From a virus, in IMG/VR virus record IMGVR_UViG_3300013131_000042, positions 1-64,000 of that record: a stretch of DNA of 64,000 nucleotides, one strand, 5' to 3'. Under the pieces are notes generated by a model, which worked only from the letters and a program-made list of their open reading frames with translations, had not been told where the DNA came from and searched no databases. The translations under genes were made by a program, and so were the position numbers. Of this stretch, positions 1-6,729 are shown in pieces. The stretch's first letter is position 1; every line of letters begins with the position of its first letter.

Positions 1-1
1 G

Positions 2-1675
2 ATCAGCGGTGGCGCGGTCACGACGGTCGTTCTTCGTGCGCCGGGGCAGGGGTACGTCGTCGGTGACGTGCTCTCGGTCGCGGCGGCGAGCGTCGGCGGC
101 ACGGGCTCGGGATTCCAAGCGACGGTCGCGACGACGGCCTCGATCCTCCGGAGCGATGGCACCGTTGTCGCTCCTCGCATCGGCGCTGGTACGACGACGC
201 CGCGCGCGCCGATGGACATTATTGGAGGAGGGTTGATTGACAACGCTGCGATTCTTGGCGGCTCCGGCACGGCGAACACGATCCCCCGCTGGACGGGCGC
301 GACGACGTTGGGGGATTCGGCGCTAACGCAAAGCGGCACGACCGTAACGGCATCGCAAGCCTTCACGGTGAATGGCACGCACACGTTCAACGGTAACATC
401 GTCACAGGCTTCAATCAAACGTGGACGCTGAGCGGCAACTTCCTGAACATTCAGAGCGGCCTCCTGTACCTCGACAAGGCGAACAGCCGCGTCGGCATCG
501 GCACGGCGTCGCCGCTGGCCGTGCTCCACACGCTCGCAAGCGCGCCCGAAGCTGGAATTTTTGCATCGGCCAACGCAAATTCATGGATCGTTTTGCGCCG
601 CAGCACCAGCACGGTGCTCGGCTATATCGGCACGGGCGGACTCGCGTCTGGTGGCGCAGCATCGGATCTGACGTTCCGCAGCGAGAGCGGCGGCCTACTG
701 TTTGCGACGGGCTCCACCGAACGCGCCCGCATCAACTCGTCGGGCGACGTCGGCATCGGCACGGCGGCGCCGGTTGGCCGCGCAGACGTTGCGGGCACAA
801 GCGTCAACCAACTCGCATGGGGCCTGCTCTCCGTCCGATCCAACGACGCGCAGGGCGCAGACAAGGGCGGTTCAATCGCGTTTGGTGGCATCTATGATGC
901 GTCCAACGCGACGCATTGGGCGCAGATTAGTGGTCGCAAAGAGAACGGCACGAGCGGGCAGTACGGCGGATATATCGCGTTCGCGACGCGCACGAACGGC
1001 GCGGGCGCGAACGCCGAACGCGCCCGCATCGACTCGACGGGGCGCGCGTTGTGGAACAAGACCGCGACGCCGCTTGGTGGTGCAATCACGCATATTGTAG
1101 GGCAGCGCCCTGGCGGTTCCGGTGTTGGCACTGCGTGGTTTGCCACGGCTGGCAACGGCTTTGCGCTGCTTTCAACGGGCGCGGTTGGCGCTGGTATCTA
1201 CAATGTGACCGGAGATGTAGGGGCAGAAACCTACGAGCAGATCGGCGCATGGGACACCAATGTGTTCAACCTCGCGATCAAGTCCGGCTACGGCCTCAAA
1301 CTCCCCGCCACGCCGGGCAACGCGGACACGCAGACGCTGGATTGCTACCAGGAGAGCACCTGGACGCCGACGCTCGCGGGATTTGGAGGAACAAACCCGA
1401 CCGTTACGGCAACCCTGACGCGCGTCGGGCGCCTAGTAACAATTACGGTTCAAATGCAGGCCACGGGTGGCGCGCAATACAGCGGAACGCTCGGCGCAAC
1501 AACGCTCACGGTGCCCGCTGGCATGACCCCGAACATTCCTGCGTGCACAAATCTCGTCAATGGCGCCGTGGCAAATCTTGGCAACGTGGCCGCGTACAAT
1601 GATGGCTTTATCTATCTGCCAACCTTTGCGCTCACAACCAGTTTTACGTTTTTTGTCATTACCTACCGCGTCTAA
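2..1675 (+). CDS. Tail fibre / receptor-binding protein, 5' truncated by window
   Basis: The frame is open from base 2, upstream of the first in-window ATG at 68, so the gene begins outside the window. The product is rich in Gly, Ala, Thr and Ser with fibre-type repeats: 'VGIGTASP', 'ERARINSSGDVGIGTAAP', 'ERARIDSTG', and a GSGTANTIPRWTGATTLGDS block. The same blocks, and a matching 'GGAV..V...PGQGY..GDVLS' unit at the very start, occur in the fibre at 42983-46939. Such repeats are typical of trimeric phage fibre shafts. It sits just before two small genes of a family that also follows the other fibre. Role as an adsorption fibre is inferred from repeats and context; no receptor domain is recognised. 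Confidence 0.75.
   Translation: MSGGAVTTVVLRAPGQGYVVGDVLSVAAASVGGTGSGFQATVATTASILRSDGTVVAPRIGAGTTTPRAPMDIIGGGLIDNAAILGGSGTANTIPRWTGATTLGDSALTQSGTTVTASQAFTVNGTHTFNGNIVTGFNQTWTLSGNFLNIQSGLLYLDKANSRVGIGTASPLAVLHTLASAPEAGIFASANANSWIVLRRSTSTVLGYIGTGGLASGGAASDLTFRSESGGLLFATGSTERARINSSGDVGIGTAAPVGRADVAGTSVNQLAWGLLSVRSNDAQGADKGGSIAFGGIYDASNATHWAQISGRKENGTSGQYGGYIAFATRTNGAGANAERARIDSTGRALWNKTATPLGGAITHIVGQRPGGSGVGTAWFATAGNGFALLSTGAVGAGIYNVTGDVGAETYEQIGAWDTNVFNLAIKSGYGLKLPATPGNADTQTLDCYQESTWTPTLAGFGGTNPTVTATLTRVGRLVTITVQMQATGGAQYSGTLGATTLTVPAGMTPNIPACTNLVNGAVANLGNVAAYNDGFIYLPTFALTTSFTFFVITYRV
281..316 (+). repeat. Fibre gene repeat tract, copy A
   Basis: Bases 281-300 are identical to 44891-44910 and bases 301-316 are identical to 44920-44935. 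The second copy has nine extra bases (three codons) between the two blocks. The repeat encodes the IPRWTGAT...TTLGD motif in both fibre genes. Confidence 0.85.
717..744 (+). repeat. 28-bp fibre repeat, copy 1
   Basis: A 28-base unit starting CCGAACGCGCCCGCATC and encoding the E-R-A-R-I-N/D-S motif. Copies lie at 717-744 and 1014-1041 in this fibre and at 45171-45198 in the large fibre, differing at only a few positions. Confidence 0.85.
1014..1041 (+). repeat. 28-bp fibre repeat, copy 2
   Basis: Second copy of the unit beginning CCGAACGCGCCCGCATC, in the same reading frame as copy 1 and encoding ERARIDST. It is nearly identical to 45171-45198. Confidence 0.85.
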
Positions 1676-1684
1676 GGTACAATC

Positions 1685-2017
1685 ATGTACGCCACCATCG
1701 AACCCGTTTCCGTCTTCCCGAGCACCGCGACGGTGCTCTACATCAACAACGTCAACGTGCAGCCGGGCACCTCTGCGAGCTTCCAGTGGTGGCTCCAGAA
1801 CGACACGCGCGGCAACCTCACCACGGGCACGATCAACCTCACGGGCGACGCCTACGCCGCCTGGGGCACGGACGACGCCTACCTCTACACGTACACCGCG
1901 ACCGCGCTCGGCTTGACCATCGTCGAGATCGTGCCCGACGCGCCTCCCGCCCCGCCCGCTCCCGAGCCGACGCCCGAGCCGACGCCCGAGCCGACGCCCG
2001 AGCCCGCCATTAACTAA
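1685..2017 (+). CDS. Small fibre-associated protein with PEPTPEP tail
   Basis: A 110-residue protein starting ten bases after the fibre stop. The N-terminal 75 residues look like a small beta-rich domain. The C-terminus is a proline/glutamate repeat (PEPTPEPTPEP), encoded by a tandem 12-base DNA repeat around 1970-2005. It is homologous to 46949-47263, which follows the other fibre: both share M-x-x-T-I-x-P-V-x-V-x-P at the N-terminus, an AxWGxDD motif and the PEPTPEP tail. The constant position after a fibre gene suggests a fibre chaperone, cap or co-assembled virion protein, but function is unknown. Confidence 0.7.
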   Translation: MYATIEPVSVFPSTATVLYINNVNVQPGTSASFQWWLQNDTRGNLTTGTINLTGDAYAAWGTDDAYLYTYTATALGLTIVEIVPDAPPAPPAPEPTPEPTPEPTPEPAIN

Positions 2018-2026
2018 GGAATCACC

Positions 2027-2356
2027 ATGCACGCACTCATCGAACCAGTTCAGATCTCCGGGCTCAGCGGCTCGGGCACCGTCTCCGCGCTCCACGTCCT
2101 CACGGTCGCGGAGACGAAGGGGAAGGACTACGGGCACGCCTCGGTGTCCTACGATTTTCGTGACGGTGATAAGGTGCTGGCCTCGGGCACTCTGCAGATG
2201 AGCGCAGACGACTATGCGCTTGGCTCGGCACAGGACTCCGAGGTTGCTGCGTGGCTTGCCTCGAAGCTGAACTTCGTCACCACGGGCATCGAGAACGCGC
2301 CCGCGCCGGAACGTAAGGTCGACGAACAGGCGGACCCGCAGTCCCCCGAAGGTTGA
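2027..2356 (+). CDS. Small fibre-associated protein, divergent family member
   Basis: A 109-residue protein with a good ribosome-binding site (AAGGA) before ATG 2027. The start M-H-A-L-I-E-P-V-Q-I resembles the 1685 protein (M-Y-A-T-I-E-P-V-S-V), and a region of aromatic and acidic residues (SADDYALGSAQDSEVAAWL) aligns loosely with its WGTDDAY region. It ends in P-E-G like the 46949 protein. It is probably a distant member of the same family. Function is unknown; the position ties it to the fibre operon, which ends at the terminator 17 bases downstream. Confidence 0.6.
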   Translation: MHALIEPVQISGLSGSGTVSALHVLTVAETKGKDYGHASVSYDFRDGDKVLASGTLQMSADDYALGSAQDSEVAAWLASKLNFVTTGIENAPAPERKVDEQADPQSPEG

Positions 2357-2372
2357 TCCATCAGTGACAGTG

Positions 2373-2410
2373 ATACCGCTCTCGTTAAAAGCGAGGGCGG
2401 TATCTTTTTT
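2373..2410 (+). terminator. Rho-independent terminator of the fibre operon
   Basis: A 12-bp stem (2373-2384 with 2392-2403, one G-T pair), a 7-base loop and a run of six T at 2405-2410. It follows the stop of the 2027 gene by 16 bases and is a textbook intrinsic terminator. Confidence 0.9.
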
Positions 2411-2413
2411 ATA

Positions 2414-2443
2414 GACAGTGATACCGCTTACTGCTAGCAGTAA
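2414..2443 (+). promoter_or_regulatory. Direct-repeat copy plus perfect 16-bp palindrome
   Basis: Bases 2414-2428 repeat exactly the 15 bases at 2366-2380 on the other side of the terminator. They run into a perfect palindrome TTACTGCTAGCAGTAA at 2428-2443, 25 bases before the next start codon. The palindrome core TACTG-N4-CAGTA recurs before the capsid gene (18268-18281). It may be an operator or phage promoter element; no convincing sigma-70 boxes are seen. Confidence 0.45.
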
Positions 2444-2468
2444 TGACTCCTACTCAGCAAAGGACAAC

Positions 2469-2843
2469 ATGGAACACTACGCATTCCGCAACGCAGCACG
2501 AGACATTCACCAGCACTATACCGAGCAGCGCGATGCTCAGCGCAAGGTTCTCAAGGAGCAACTGAAGGCGCTCCAGAGTGCGCAAGAGACCATTGAAAAG
2601 CTGGAGAAGCACTTGATCGACACCGAAGAGGCGTTGGCCGCTGCCAACACGCGCATCACGAATCTGGAGAAGGAGTGTGACGCGCGACAGACGGCGCTGA
2701 GTAAGGTGCTGATGAAGAAGTCGCGGAAGAAGTCTGATCCTGCGGTCTTGCGCATCGATAGCAGCGGTTCGCTGACGCCGGGGACGGTTGCACCGGCTAC
2801 GCGTCTCAACATTGGCGGCCCTGCGATGGACAAGCCTTTCTGA
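2469..2843 (+). CDS. Coiled-coil protein, unknown function
   Basis: A 124-residue hypothetical protein. ATG 2469 is chosen over the in-frame GTG at 2418 because AAAGGA lies just upstream and the GTG falls inside the regulatory repeat. Residues ~15-80 are strongly predicted coiled coil (heptads with EQLKALQSAQETIEKLEKHL and AAANTRITNLEKE). A short basic stretch (KKSRKK) and a Gly/Pro-rich tail follow. It is the first gene after the terminator and palindrome. No family is recognised. Confidence 0.6.
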   Translation: MEHYAFRNAARDIHQHYTEQRDAQRKVLKEQLKALQSAQETIEKLEKHLIDTEEALAAANTRITNLEKECDARQTALSKVLMKKSRKKSDPAVLRIDSSGSLTPGTVAPATRLNIGGPAMDKPF

Positions 2844-3151
2844 TGACAGCCAGTAGCCGCGACAGGCAGATGGCCGTCTACGCCATCACTACTGTGTTCA
2901 ATGACTACCCGACCATGCCGGAAGTCATTCATAGGTGGACCAGTAGTGGCGCGGCTATGCTGTCTCACCATATCCGCGTCAAGGGCGGTAAGCGCTGGCA
3001 TTACGCACCGCAGCTGGCTGAGGTCTTCTCGGCCCACAGGGACCGCGAGCGGAAGCTCGAACAGGCCCTCGGCCAGCTGGCCATCCTGCTGGAGTGTGGG
3101 TCCAGCACGGACGATTTGCGGCGCTTCATCAGGGACGCGCTAAAGCGCTAG
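2843..3151 (+). CDS. Hypothetical protein
   Basis: A 102-residue protein whose ATG overlaps the previous stop (TGATG), indicating translational coupling. It is a mixed alpha-helical sequence with Trp- and His-containing segments (IHRWTSS, KRWHYAPQL) that resemble a small winged-helix or DNA-binding fold, and a helical C-terminus rich in Arg and Glu. Not recognised; a regulatory role would be speculation. Confidence 0.5.
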   Translation: MTASSRDRQMAVYAITTVFNDYPTMPEVIHRWTSSGAAMLSHHIRVKGGKRWHYAPQLAEVFSAHRDRERKLEQALGQLAILLECGSSTDDLRRFIRDALKR

Positions 3152-3171
3152 TACCTGGCTACTCTGCTGGC

Positions 3172-3374
3172 ATGGACGACAGCATTCCTGTCGCAGTAGA
3201 GGACGCAGTGCGGCCCGCCTCCAGCTCGAAGCCAAGGTGGCCCAGCTGGAGAGCAAGGTCGAGACCGTCTCACAGAAAAGTGCTTCTATCAGTATCTCTG
3301 ACGACATCGAAGAGCGCGTCGAGAAACTGGAGAAGCAACTTAACCAGAAGACTGCCCGCAAGAAGACAACGTAG
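3172..3374 (+). pseudogene. Frameshifted coiled-coil gene
   Basis: From ATG 3172 the frame reads MDDSIPVAVEDAV and then turns into a low-complexity Ser/Arg sequence. From about 3213 the -1 frame reads a clean coiled coil (ARLQLEAKVAQLESKVETV ... ISDDIEERVEKLEKQLNQK) ending at TAG 3372-3374. That second frame is open from 3144 but has no ATG. The coding signal therefore switches frame near 3211-3216 (CGGCCC). Either the gene is broken by a 1-base indel, the assembly has an error, or there is a frameshift. A GTG at 3237 could start a short version but lacks a ribosome-binding site. Confidence 0.5.
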
Positions 3375-3384
3375 CAGAGGAAGC

Positions 3385-3594
3385 ATGATTATCGCCGAGG
3401 TAGAGACTGAACAACACATCCATGGTTACGAATTCACGGACGGAGATGACTTGGAAGGTGTCGAAGAGTATTTGCGTACGCAACACTCAAGCTGGCAACG
3501 GCTCAGTATCTACCGTGCGACAGAGCTTCGAGACGTGACGACGGGTACTGTGCGCGTTTGCCCACCAAGGCTTATCGTCGAGAAAGTGGCTTAA
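3385..3594 (+). CDS. Hypothetical small acidic protein
   Basis: A 69-residue protein. AGAGGAAGC before ATG 3385 decides the start; the frame is open further upstream but those codons look non-coding. The sequence is acidic in the middle (YEFTDGDDLEGVEEYL) and ends with a valine-rich strand (GTVRVCPPRLIVEKV). It is the last gene before the convergent terminator. No family is recognised. Confidence 0.55.
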   Translation: MIIAEVETEQHIHGYEFTDGDDLEGVEEYLRTQHSSWQRLSIYRATELRDVTTGTVRVCPPRLIVEKVA

Positions 3595-3600
3595 AGAGGA

Positions 3601-3620
3601 AGGGCGCCCTGCGGCGCCCT
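3601..3620. terminator. Bidirectional terminator between convergent genes
   Basis: A perfect 8-bp stem AGGGCGCC/GGCGCCCT with a 4-base loop. It lies between the stop of the + gene (3594) and the stop of the - gene (3624). The + strand continues with a pyrimidine/T-rich stretch, and the - strand continues with TCCTCTTTAAG, so it can serve both directions. Confidence 0.8.
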
Positions 3621-3623
3621 TCT

Positions 3624-3773
3624 TCATTTCTTCTTTCCCTTGGCTTTCTTCTTGGATCGCCCCGCCTCGGTGAGTGCGATGGCCACCGCCTGCTTTTGCG
3701 GGTAGCCTTCCTTCACCATTTTGGAAATGTTCGACGAGACAGTCTTGTCGGACTTACCCTTTTTCAACGGCAT
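3624..3773 (-). CDS. Small basic phage protein, only minus-strand gene
   Basis: A 49-residue protein: a KKGKSDK start, a central helix ([19 protein letters not shown]) and a Lys-rich tail ([11 protein letters not shown]). The '[17 protein letters not shown]' pattern is familiar from small proteins of many tailed phages, but no function is known to me. On the minus strand GGAG lies 7 bases before the ATG. The gene is convergent to 3385-3594 and divergent from the endolysin gene, whose ATG is only 21 bases away. Its promoter must therefore lie within the endolysin gene, and it could produce RNA antisense to that region. Confidence 0.8.
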   Translation of the reverse strand: MPLKKGKSDKTVSSNISKMVKEGYPQKQAVAIALTEAGRSKKKAKGKKK

Positions 3774-3780
3774 GTAATTT

Positions 3781-3789
3781 CTCCAGGAG
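3781..3789. promoter_or_regulatory. Palindromic double ribosome-binding site
   Basis: CTCCAGGAG contains GGAG on both strands. On + it is 5 bases before ATG 3795 (endolysin). On - it is 7 bases before the ATG ending at 3773. One 9-base element thus serves two divergent genes. Confidence 0.75.
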
Positions 3790-3794
3790 TTGAG

Positions 3795-4877
3795 ATGCTG
3801 ACTGCGAAGGACATCAAAGGTTGGGGTGCGTACTCGGATTTCGAGGGTCCGCTCTACTGGGGCAAGTGGAAGTATACCGTACCTGCCAACGCAAGCGATA
3901 ACGATAAGGTCATCGCGACGATCACGGCTACCGAGGGCGGCGCCTACGATGCCGTCAACTGCTACGACATCTGCATCTTCACGGGCGGTCTGATTCAGTG
4001 GTGTGAGCGCGGCCAGTACTCGGTCAGCGCGATGCTCGGCGCCGTTTCCGAGAAACAGCCGGACCTTGTGCAGAACTGCCTGCGCCCTGCCATGAACGCA
4101 GCGGACGTTGTATTTAAGCGCAGCGATAAAGGCTGGCGCTTCTACTTCAAGGACGGCAGTCTCGTGATGACCGAGGCGGAGCAGCGCAGGCAGTTCTTCG
4201 GCTCGCCGACCGTGGGCAAGAAGGGCACGTGGCAGGAAGCGAACAAGGAGCTGGCCCGTAACTGGACGGCCTGCTTTGTGAACATCTGGGCAGATGAGCA
4301 GGCGCGCAGGACGCAGGTCGAGTTTACGGCCAAGGGGCTCATCTCGAACTTCGTGTTCGGTGAGGCTCGGACGCAGCTGTTCGGGGCAGGCTCGCCACAG
4401 AGCAACGCGGGCCTCCCAGGGGCCGTCCGTGCGGCTTTCATCTCCTTCGCGGCCAACAACCCGGCCAAGACGCTCGCAGCCTACAAGGCGGCGCAGGCGG
4501 CGAACCTGCCGATGTGGACGCAACCCTGGGCGGTAGAGGTGCTCAAACATCTTACCTACACGCCCAAGATCGCCATCTACCCGGAGCGGTACAACAAGAT
4601 CCGTCCCGTCATTGAGAAGCTCTACGGCGTGGATCTGCCTGATATGGCTGAACATCTGCGCGGAGCCGGGGTCTCGAAAGAGGCGCTCATGGGCACGAAG
4701 GAAGCGCAAGAACGGCTCATCAAACTGGGGTACAATCTCGGACCGGCAGGTGCAGATGGTATTGCTGGCGCGAAAACTCGTGCAGCTATCATGGAGTTTC
4801 AGGTAAGGAACGCTATGCCTGCTGACGGTGAATTGTCGATGGCGACCGCACTAAAACTGCGGGAACAGACGAAGTAG
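3795..4877 (+). CDS. Endolysin with C-terminal peptidoglycan-binding domain
   Basis: A 360-residue lysis enzyme that would cut host peptidoglycan at the end of infection. Residues ~299-360 match the PG_binding_1 fold ([30 protein letters not shown]). The N-terminal ~290 residues hold the catalytic part. [14 protein letters not shown] segment with Glu47 looks like a lysozyme-type catalytic region, but the exact glycosidase class is not certain. ATG 3795 is chosen because GGAG lies 5 bases upstream; a long in-frame extension to 3558 overlaps the minus-strand gene and is not coding-like. No signal peptide is seen, so a holin would be needed for export. Confidence 0.8.
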   Translation: MLTAKDIKGWGAYSDFEGPLYWGKWKYTVPANASDNDKVIATITATEGGAYDAVNCYDICIFTGGLIQWCERGQYSVSAMLGAVSEKQPDLVQNCLRPAMNAADVVFKRSDKGWRFYFKDGSLVMTEAEQRRQFFGSPTVGKKGTWQEANKELARNWTACFVNIWADEQARRTQVEFTAKGLISNFVFGEARTQLFGAGSPQSNAGLPGAVRAAFISFAANNPAKTLAAYKAAQAANLPMWTQPWAVEVLKHLTYTPKIAIYPERYNKIRPVIEKLYGVDLPDMAEHLRGAGVSKEALMGTKEAQERLIKLGYNLGPAGADGIAGAKTRAAIMEFQVRNAMPADGELSMATALKLREQTK

Positions 4878-4885
4878 AGGAAGCG

Positions 4886-5314
4886 ATGGACCAAGCAGTA
4901 GAGGACTTGTGGGCACAAATTGAAAAGCTCGTGGCTGCAGGTAAAGAGCCTGTTATCCGCATTCCACGCGCAGCAGAGATCAAGATTCCGAAGCGCCCCG
5001 GCCCAGGGCGCCCACCAAAATACGGCGACGGTGCGAAACCCCTGATGCACACCCCCGCGGGCCTGCAGATGGGGTGCCGCAATTTCGGGTGCCTGAATCG
5101 TATCCGGAGGCGGGAGGCGGCCATCACGTGCAGCGAGCGCTGCAAGCAGGAGTTGCTAGACTACTGCCAGCAAACCCTCGCAGTTCTCGAAGGCCAGACT
5201 TCCGCCACGGATTATCCGATGAAGTACCGATGTCGCTGGTTCACCAAGCGTCGTACGGAAAAACTGCGAGAGGTCGGACGGCCGAAGAAGCAGGAGACCG
5301 ATGAAGCTGGGTGA
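4886..5314 (+). CDS. Putative zinc-binding, AT-hook-like protein
   Basis: A 142-residue protein with AGAGGAAG before ATG 4886. Residues ~36-45 contain PGPGRPPKYG, similar to an AT-hook core (GRP). A cysteine cluster follows (CRNFGC ... CSERCKQELLDYC), which could bind zinc. The C-terminus is basic (FTKRRTEKLREVGRPKKQ) with a second GRPKK motif. This suggests a small DNA-binding protein, but the family is not recognised and the role is unknown. Its end overlaps the next start by 14 bases. Confidence 0.6.
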   Translation: MDQAVEDLWAQIEKLVAAGKEPVIRIPRAAEIKIPKRPGPGRPPKYGDGAKPLMHTPAGLQMGCRNFGCLNRIRRREAAITCSERCKQELLDYCQQTLAVLEGQTSATDYPMKYRCRWFTKRRTEKLREVGRPKKQETDEAG

Positions 5315-5528
5315 TGCAATTAAATCGGTTACATCAGCACTTGGCATTCCGCAGTGCGAGCCGTGCAAGGAGCGCCAGCGGAAGTTGAATGAGCTGAGCG
5401 ACTACCTCAACAACCTATTCGGAGGCGAAAATGGACCAGTGGCAACAGTCGGGACCGCTCCATCTGATGGAGATGATGGAGATGGCGGACCAGCAAAAGC
5501 AGTCGCAGGAGAGGTCCCGCCGCGCTGA
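5301..5528 (+). CDS. Hypothetical protein with CxxC motif
   Basis: A 75-residue protein starting at ATG 5301 after GGAG. The first ~40 residues (MKLGDAIKSVTSALGIPQC, then CEPCKERQRKLNELSDYL) look like a small helical phage protein seen next to lysis and packaging genes. The last ~30 residues are low-complexity Gly/Asp and overlap the next gene by 98 bases in another frame. The tail may be a read-through extension after loss of an earlier stop. Function unknown. Confidence 0.5.
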   Translation: MKLGDAIKSVTSALGIPQCEPCKERQRKLNELSDYLNNLFGGENGPVATVGTAPSDGDDGDGGPAKAVAGEVPPR

Positions 5529-5700
5529 ACGTGAGGCCGACGCTGCGATTGCCTTCGCCATCGGGACGCGTGACGGGTTTACCCCGACGCAGCAGGAGTT
5601 TCGCAACGCGTTTGCAAATATCCGGAAAAACCCCTACGGTAGTGGGCGAGGCTTCGGTTTTTCCATCGACACCTCTGGGCGTAAACCAAATAACACGTGA
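5431..5700 (+). CDS. Hypothetical protein
   Basis: An 89-residue protein with GGAGG seven bases upstream of ATG 5431. The N-terminus is Gln/Glu/Met-rich helix (HLMEMMEMADQQKQSQERSRRAEREADAAIAF). The C-terminal half (TPTQQEFRNAFANIRKNPYGSG) is polar. The strong ribosome-binding site and protein-like composition support it over the overlapping tail of the previous gene. No family is recognised. Confidence 0.55.
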   Translation: MDQWQQSGPLHLMEMMEMADQQKQSQERSRRAEREADAAIAFAIGTRDGFTPTQQEFRNAFANIRKNPYGSGRGFGFSIDTSGRKPNNT

Positions 5701-5708
5701 GGTAAATC

Positions 5709-5933
5709 ATGGCTGTTGCTAAGAAGGCCACGAAGAAGGCCGCTAAGAAGGCGGGCGCTGGCGGCGCCAAGAAGGCTGCGAAGAAGGTTGGCCGCAAGGC
5801 TACGAAGAAGGCTGGTGCAGGCGGCGCGAAGAAGGCGGGTGCCCGTCGCGCTGGTGCGGGTGGTGCTCGCCGGGCGACGGCACGTCGTGCGGGGGCAGGC
5901 GGCGCTGGTAAGGGCGGCACGGGCAACACCTGA
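5709..5933 (+). CDS. Histone H1-like Lys/Ala-rich basic protein
   Basis: A 74-residue protein made almost only of Ala, Lys, Gly and Arg. It has KKATKKAAKKAGAGGAKKA-type repeats followed by RRAGAGGA repeats. Such tails are typical of eukaryotic-H1-like proteins and bacterial AlgP/HU tails, which bind DNA non-specifically. A role in condensing phage DNA or coating host DNA is inferred. There is no globular domain. Its repetitive coding DNA (GCGGGCGCTGGCGGCGCCAAGAAG-type units, shown here only by description) may be recombination-prone. Confidence 0.7.
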   Translation: MAVAKKATKKAAKKAGAGGAKKAAKKVGRKATKKAGAGGAKKAGARRAGAGGARRATARRAGAGGAGKGGTGNT

Positions 5934-5951
5934 CCACCACGCGGACAAGGT

Positions 5952-6000
5952 GGGTGTAGCCTGAATCGAAACCGCGTTACCAACCGAAAGCAGGCCACCC
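5952..6000 (+). promoter_or_regulatory. Leader hairpin before the 7-deazaguanine genes
   Basis: GGGTG-TA-GCCTG (5952-5963) pairs with CAGGC-CACCC (5991-6000), giving 10 bp with a 2-base bulge and a 27-base loop. No T run follows, so it is not a terminator. It ends 21 bases before the start of the QueC-like gene, and the following bases (AACTAACGCAGCAGAGGA) hold that gene's ribosome-binding site. Confidence 0.4.
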
Positions 6001-6021
6001 AACTAACGCAGCAGAGGATTT

Positions 6022-6729
6022 ATGCCAGTTGTATTCTTTTCTGGCGGGATTGATAGCTCGGTATTGGCTTACGACATCGCCAAGCGCCCCTTCGCCTACG
6101 GCGTCGATTTCGAGTACGAGGACTTGGTGCTCGTGACGTACGGCAAGGACGGCCGCAAGCGAGCGAACAAGTTTACCGACGAGCTAATCAAAGATGTCCG
6201 CGTGACGGTTGACGTTCGCTGGTTCGAATCACCGCTGGAGTCGTATGACCCGGAGATGGTTCCTGTGGCAGGGCACGGTACGATGGTGCCCTCTGTTGGG
6301 CCGTACACGTGGGACCGCCGCTCGATGCCGTACACGCCTGGACTCATGACGTGGCTCGCGTCGTTGGCGTTTAACCTCGTCTATAGCTGGGAACTGCCCA
6401 ACGGAAAGCCGCAGGTCTTCTTCGGGTTCCAGTACGAGCCGCAGGCGTGGGCGGCGTATGACCGTCGCAAGCTGGCGGCAAACGATACGAGCCCCGCGTA
6501 CATCGAAGCCCTGAACAAGCTCAGCAAGGTAGCTGGAGAGCCTGCCCATTTTCGTGCGCCCTTCCTGGATAACCGCATGAGCCGCTACCAGATCGTGGAG
6601 CTGGGTAAGTTGCTCAAGGTGCCCCTGAAAGACACGCACTCGTGCATCATGCTGCGTGACGCGCACTGCGGCAGATGCTGTCAGTGCATCAAACGAGACT
6701 TGGCGTTCGGCATTCTGGGGGTCGTATGA
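6022..6729 (+). CDS. QueC-like PP-loop ATPase (divergent paralog)
   Basis: A 235-residue protein. The N-terminal SGGIDS PP-loop (residues 7-12) marks the ATP pyrophosphatase family. Near the C-terminus Cys208, 216, 219 and 222 have the same 8-3-3 spacing as the zinc site of the next gene's QueC, with one extra Cys220. True QueC converts 7-carboxy-7-deazaguanine to preQ0. This copy is far more diverged: it has 'PGLMTWLASLAFNLVYSWE' in place of the usual PGRN-type segment. It may act on another deazaguanine or carboxylate. ATG 6022 has AGAGGA upstream, and its stop overlaps the next start (ATGA). Family is fairly sure, substrate unknown. Confidence 0.75.
   Translation: MPVVFFSGGIDSSVLAYDIAKRPFAYGVDFEYEDLVLVTYGKDGRKRANKFTDELIKDVRVTVDVRWFESPLESYDPEMVPVAGHGTMVPSVGPYTWDRRSMPYTPGLMTWLASLAFNLVYSWELPNGKPQVFFGFQYEPQAWAAYDRRKLAANDTSPAYIEALNKLSKVAGEPAHFRAPFLDNRMSRYQIVELGKLLKVPLKDTHSCIMLRDAHCGRCCQCIKRDLAFGILGVV

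Noticed and set aside
3558-3794. Long N-terminal extension of the endolysin
   Set aside because: It spans the convergent terminator and the minus-strand gene and reads as low-complexity sequence; ATG 3795 has its own ribosome-binding site.
5952-6000. Calling the leader a preQ1 riboswitch
   Set aside because: The stem-loop does not show the class I or II consensus I can recall; only position and an AACTAA stretch suggest it, so it is listed as an unassigned hairpin.
6675-6725. N-terminal extension of queC
   Set aside because: The extra 17 codons lie in the coding end of the first QueC-like gene; ATG 6726 gives the normal start just before the PP-loop.
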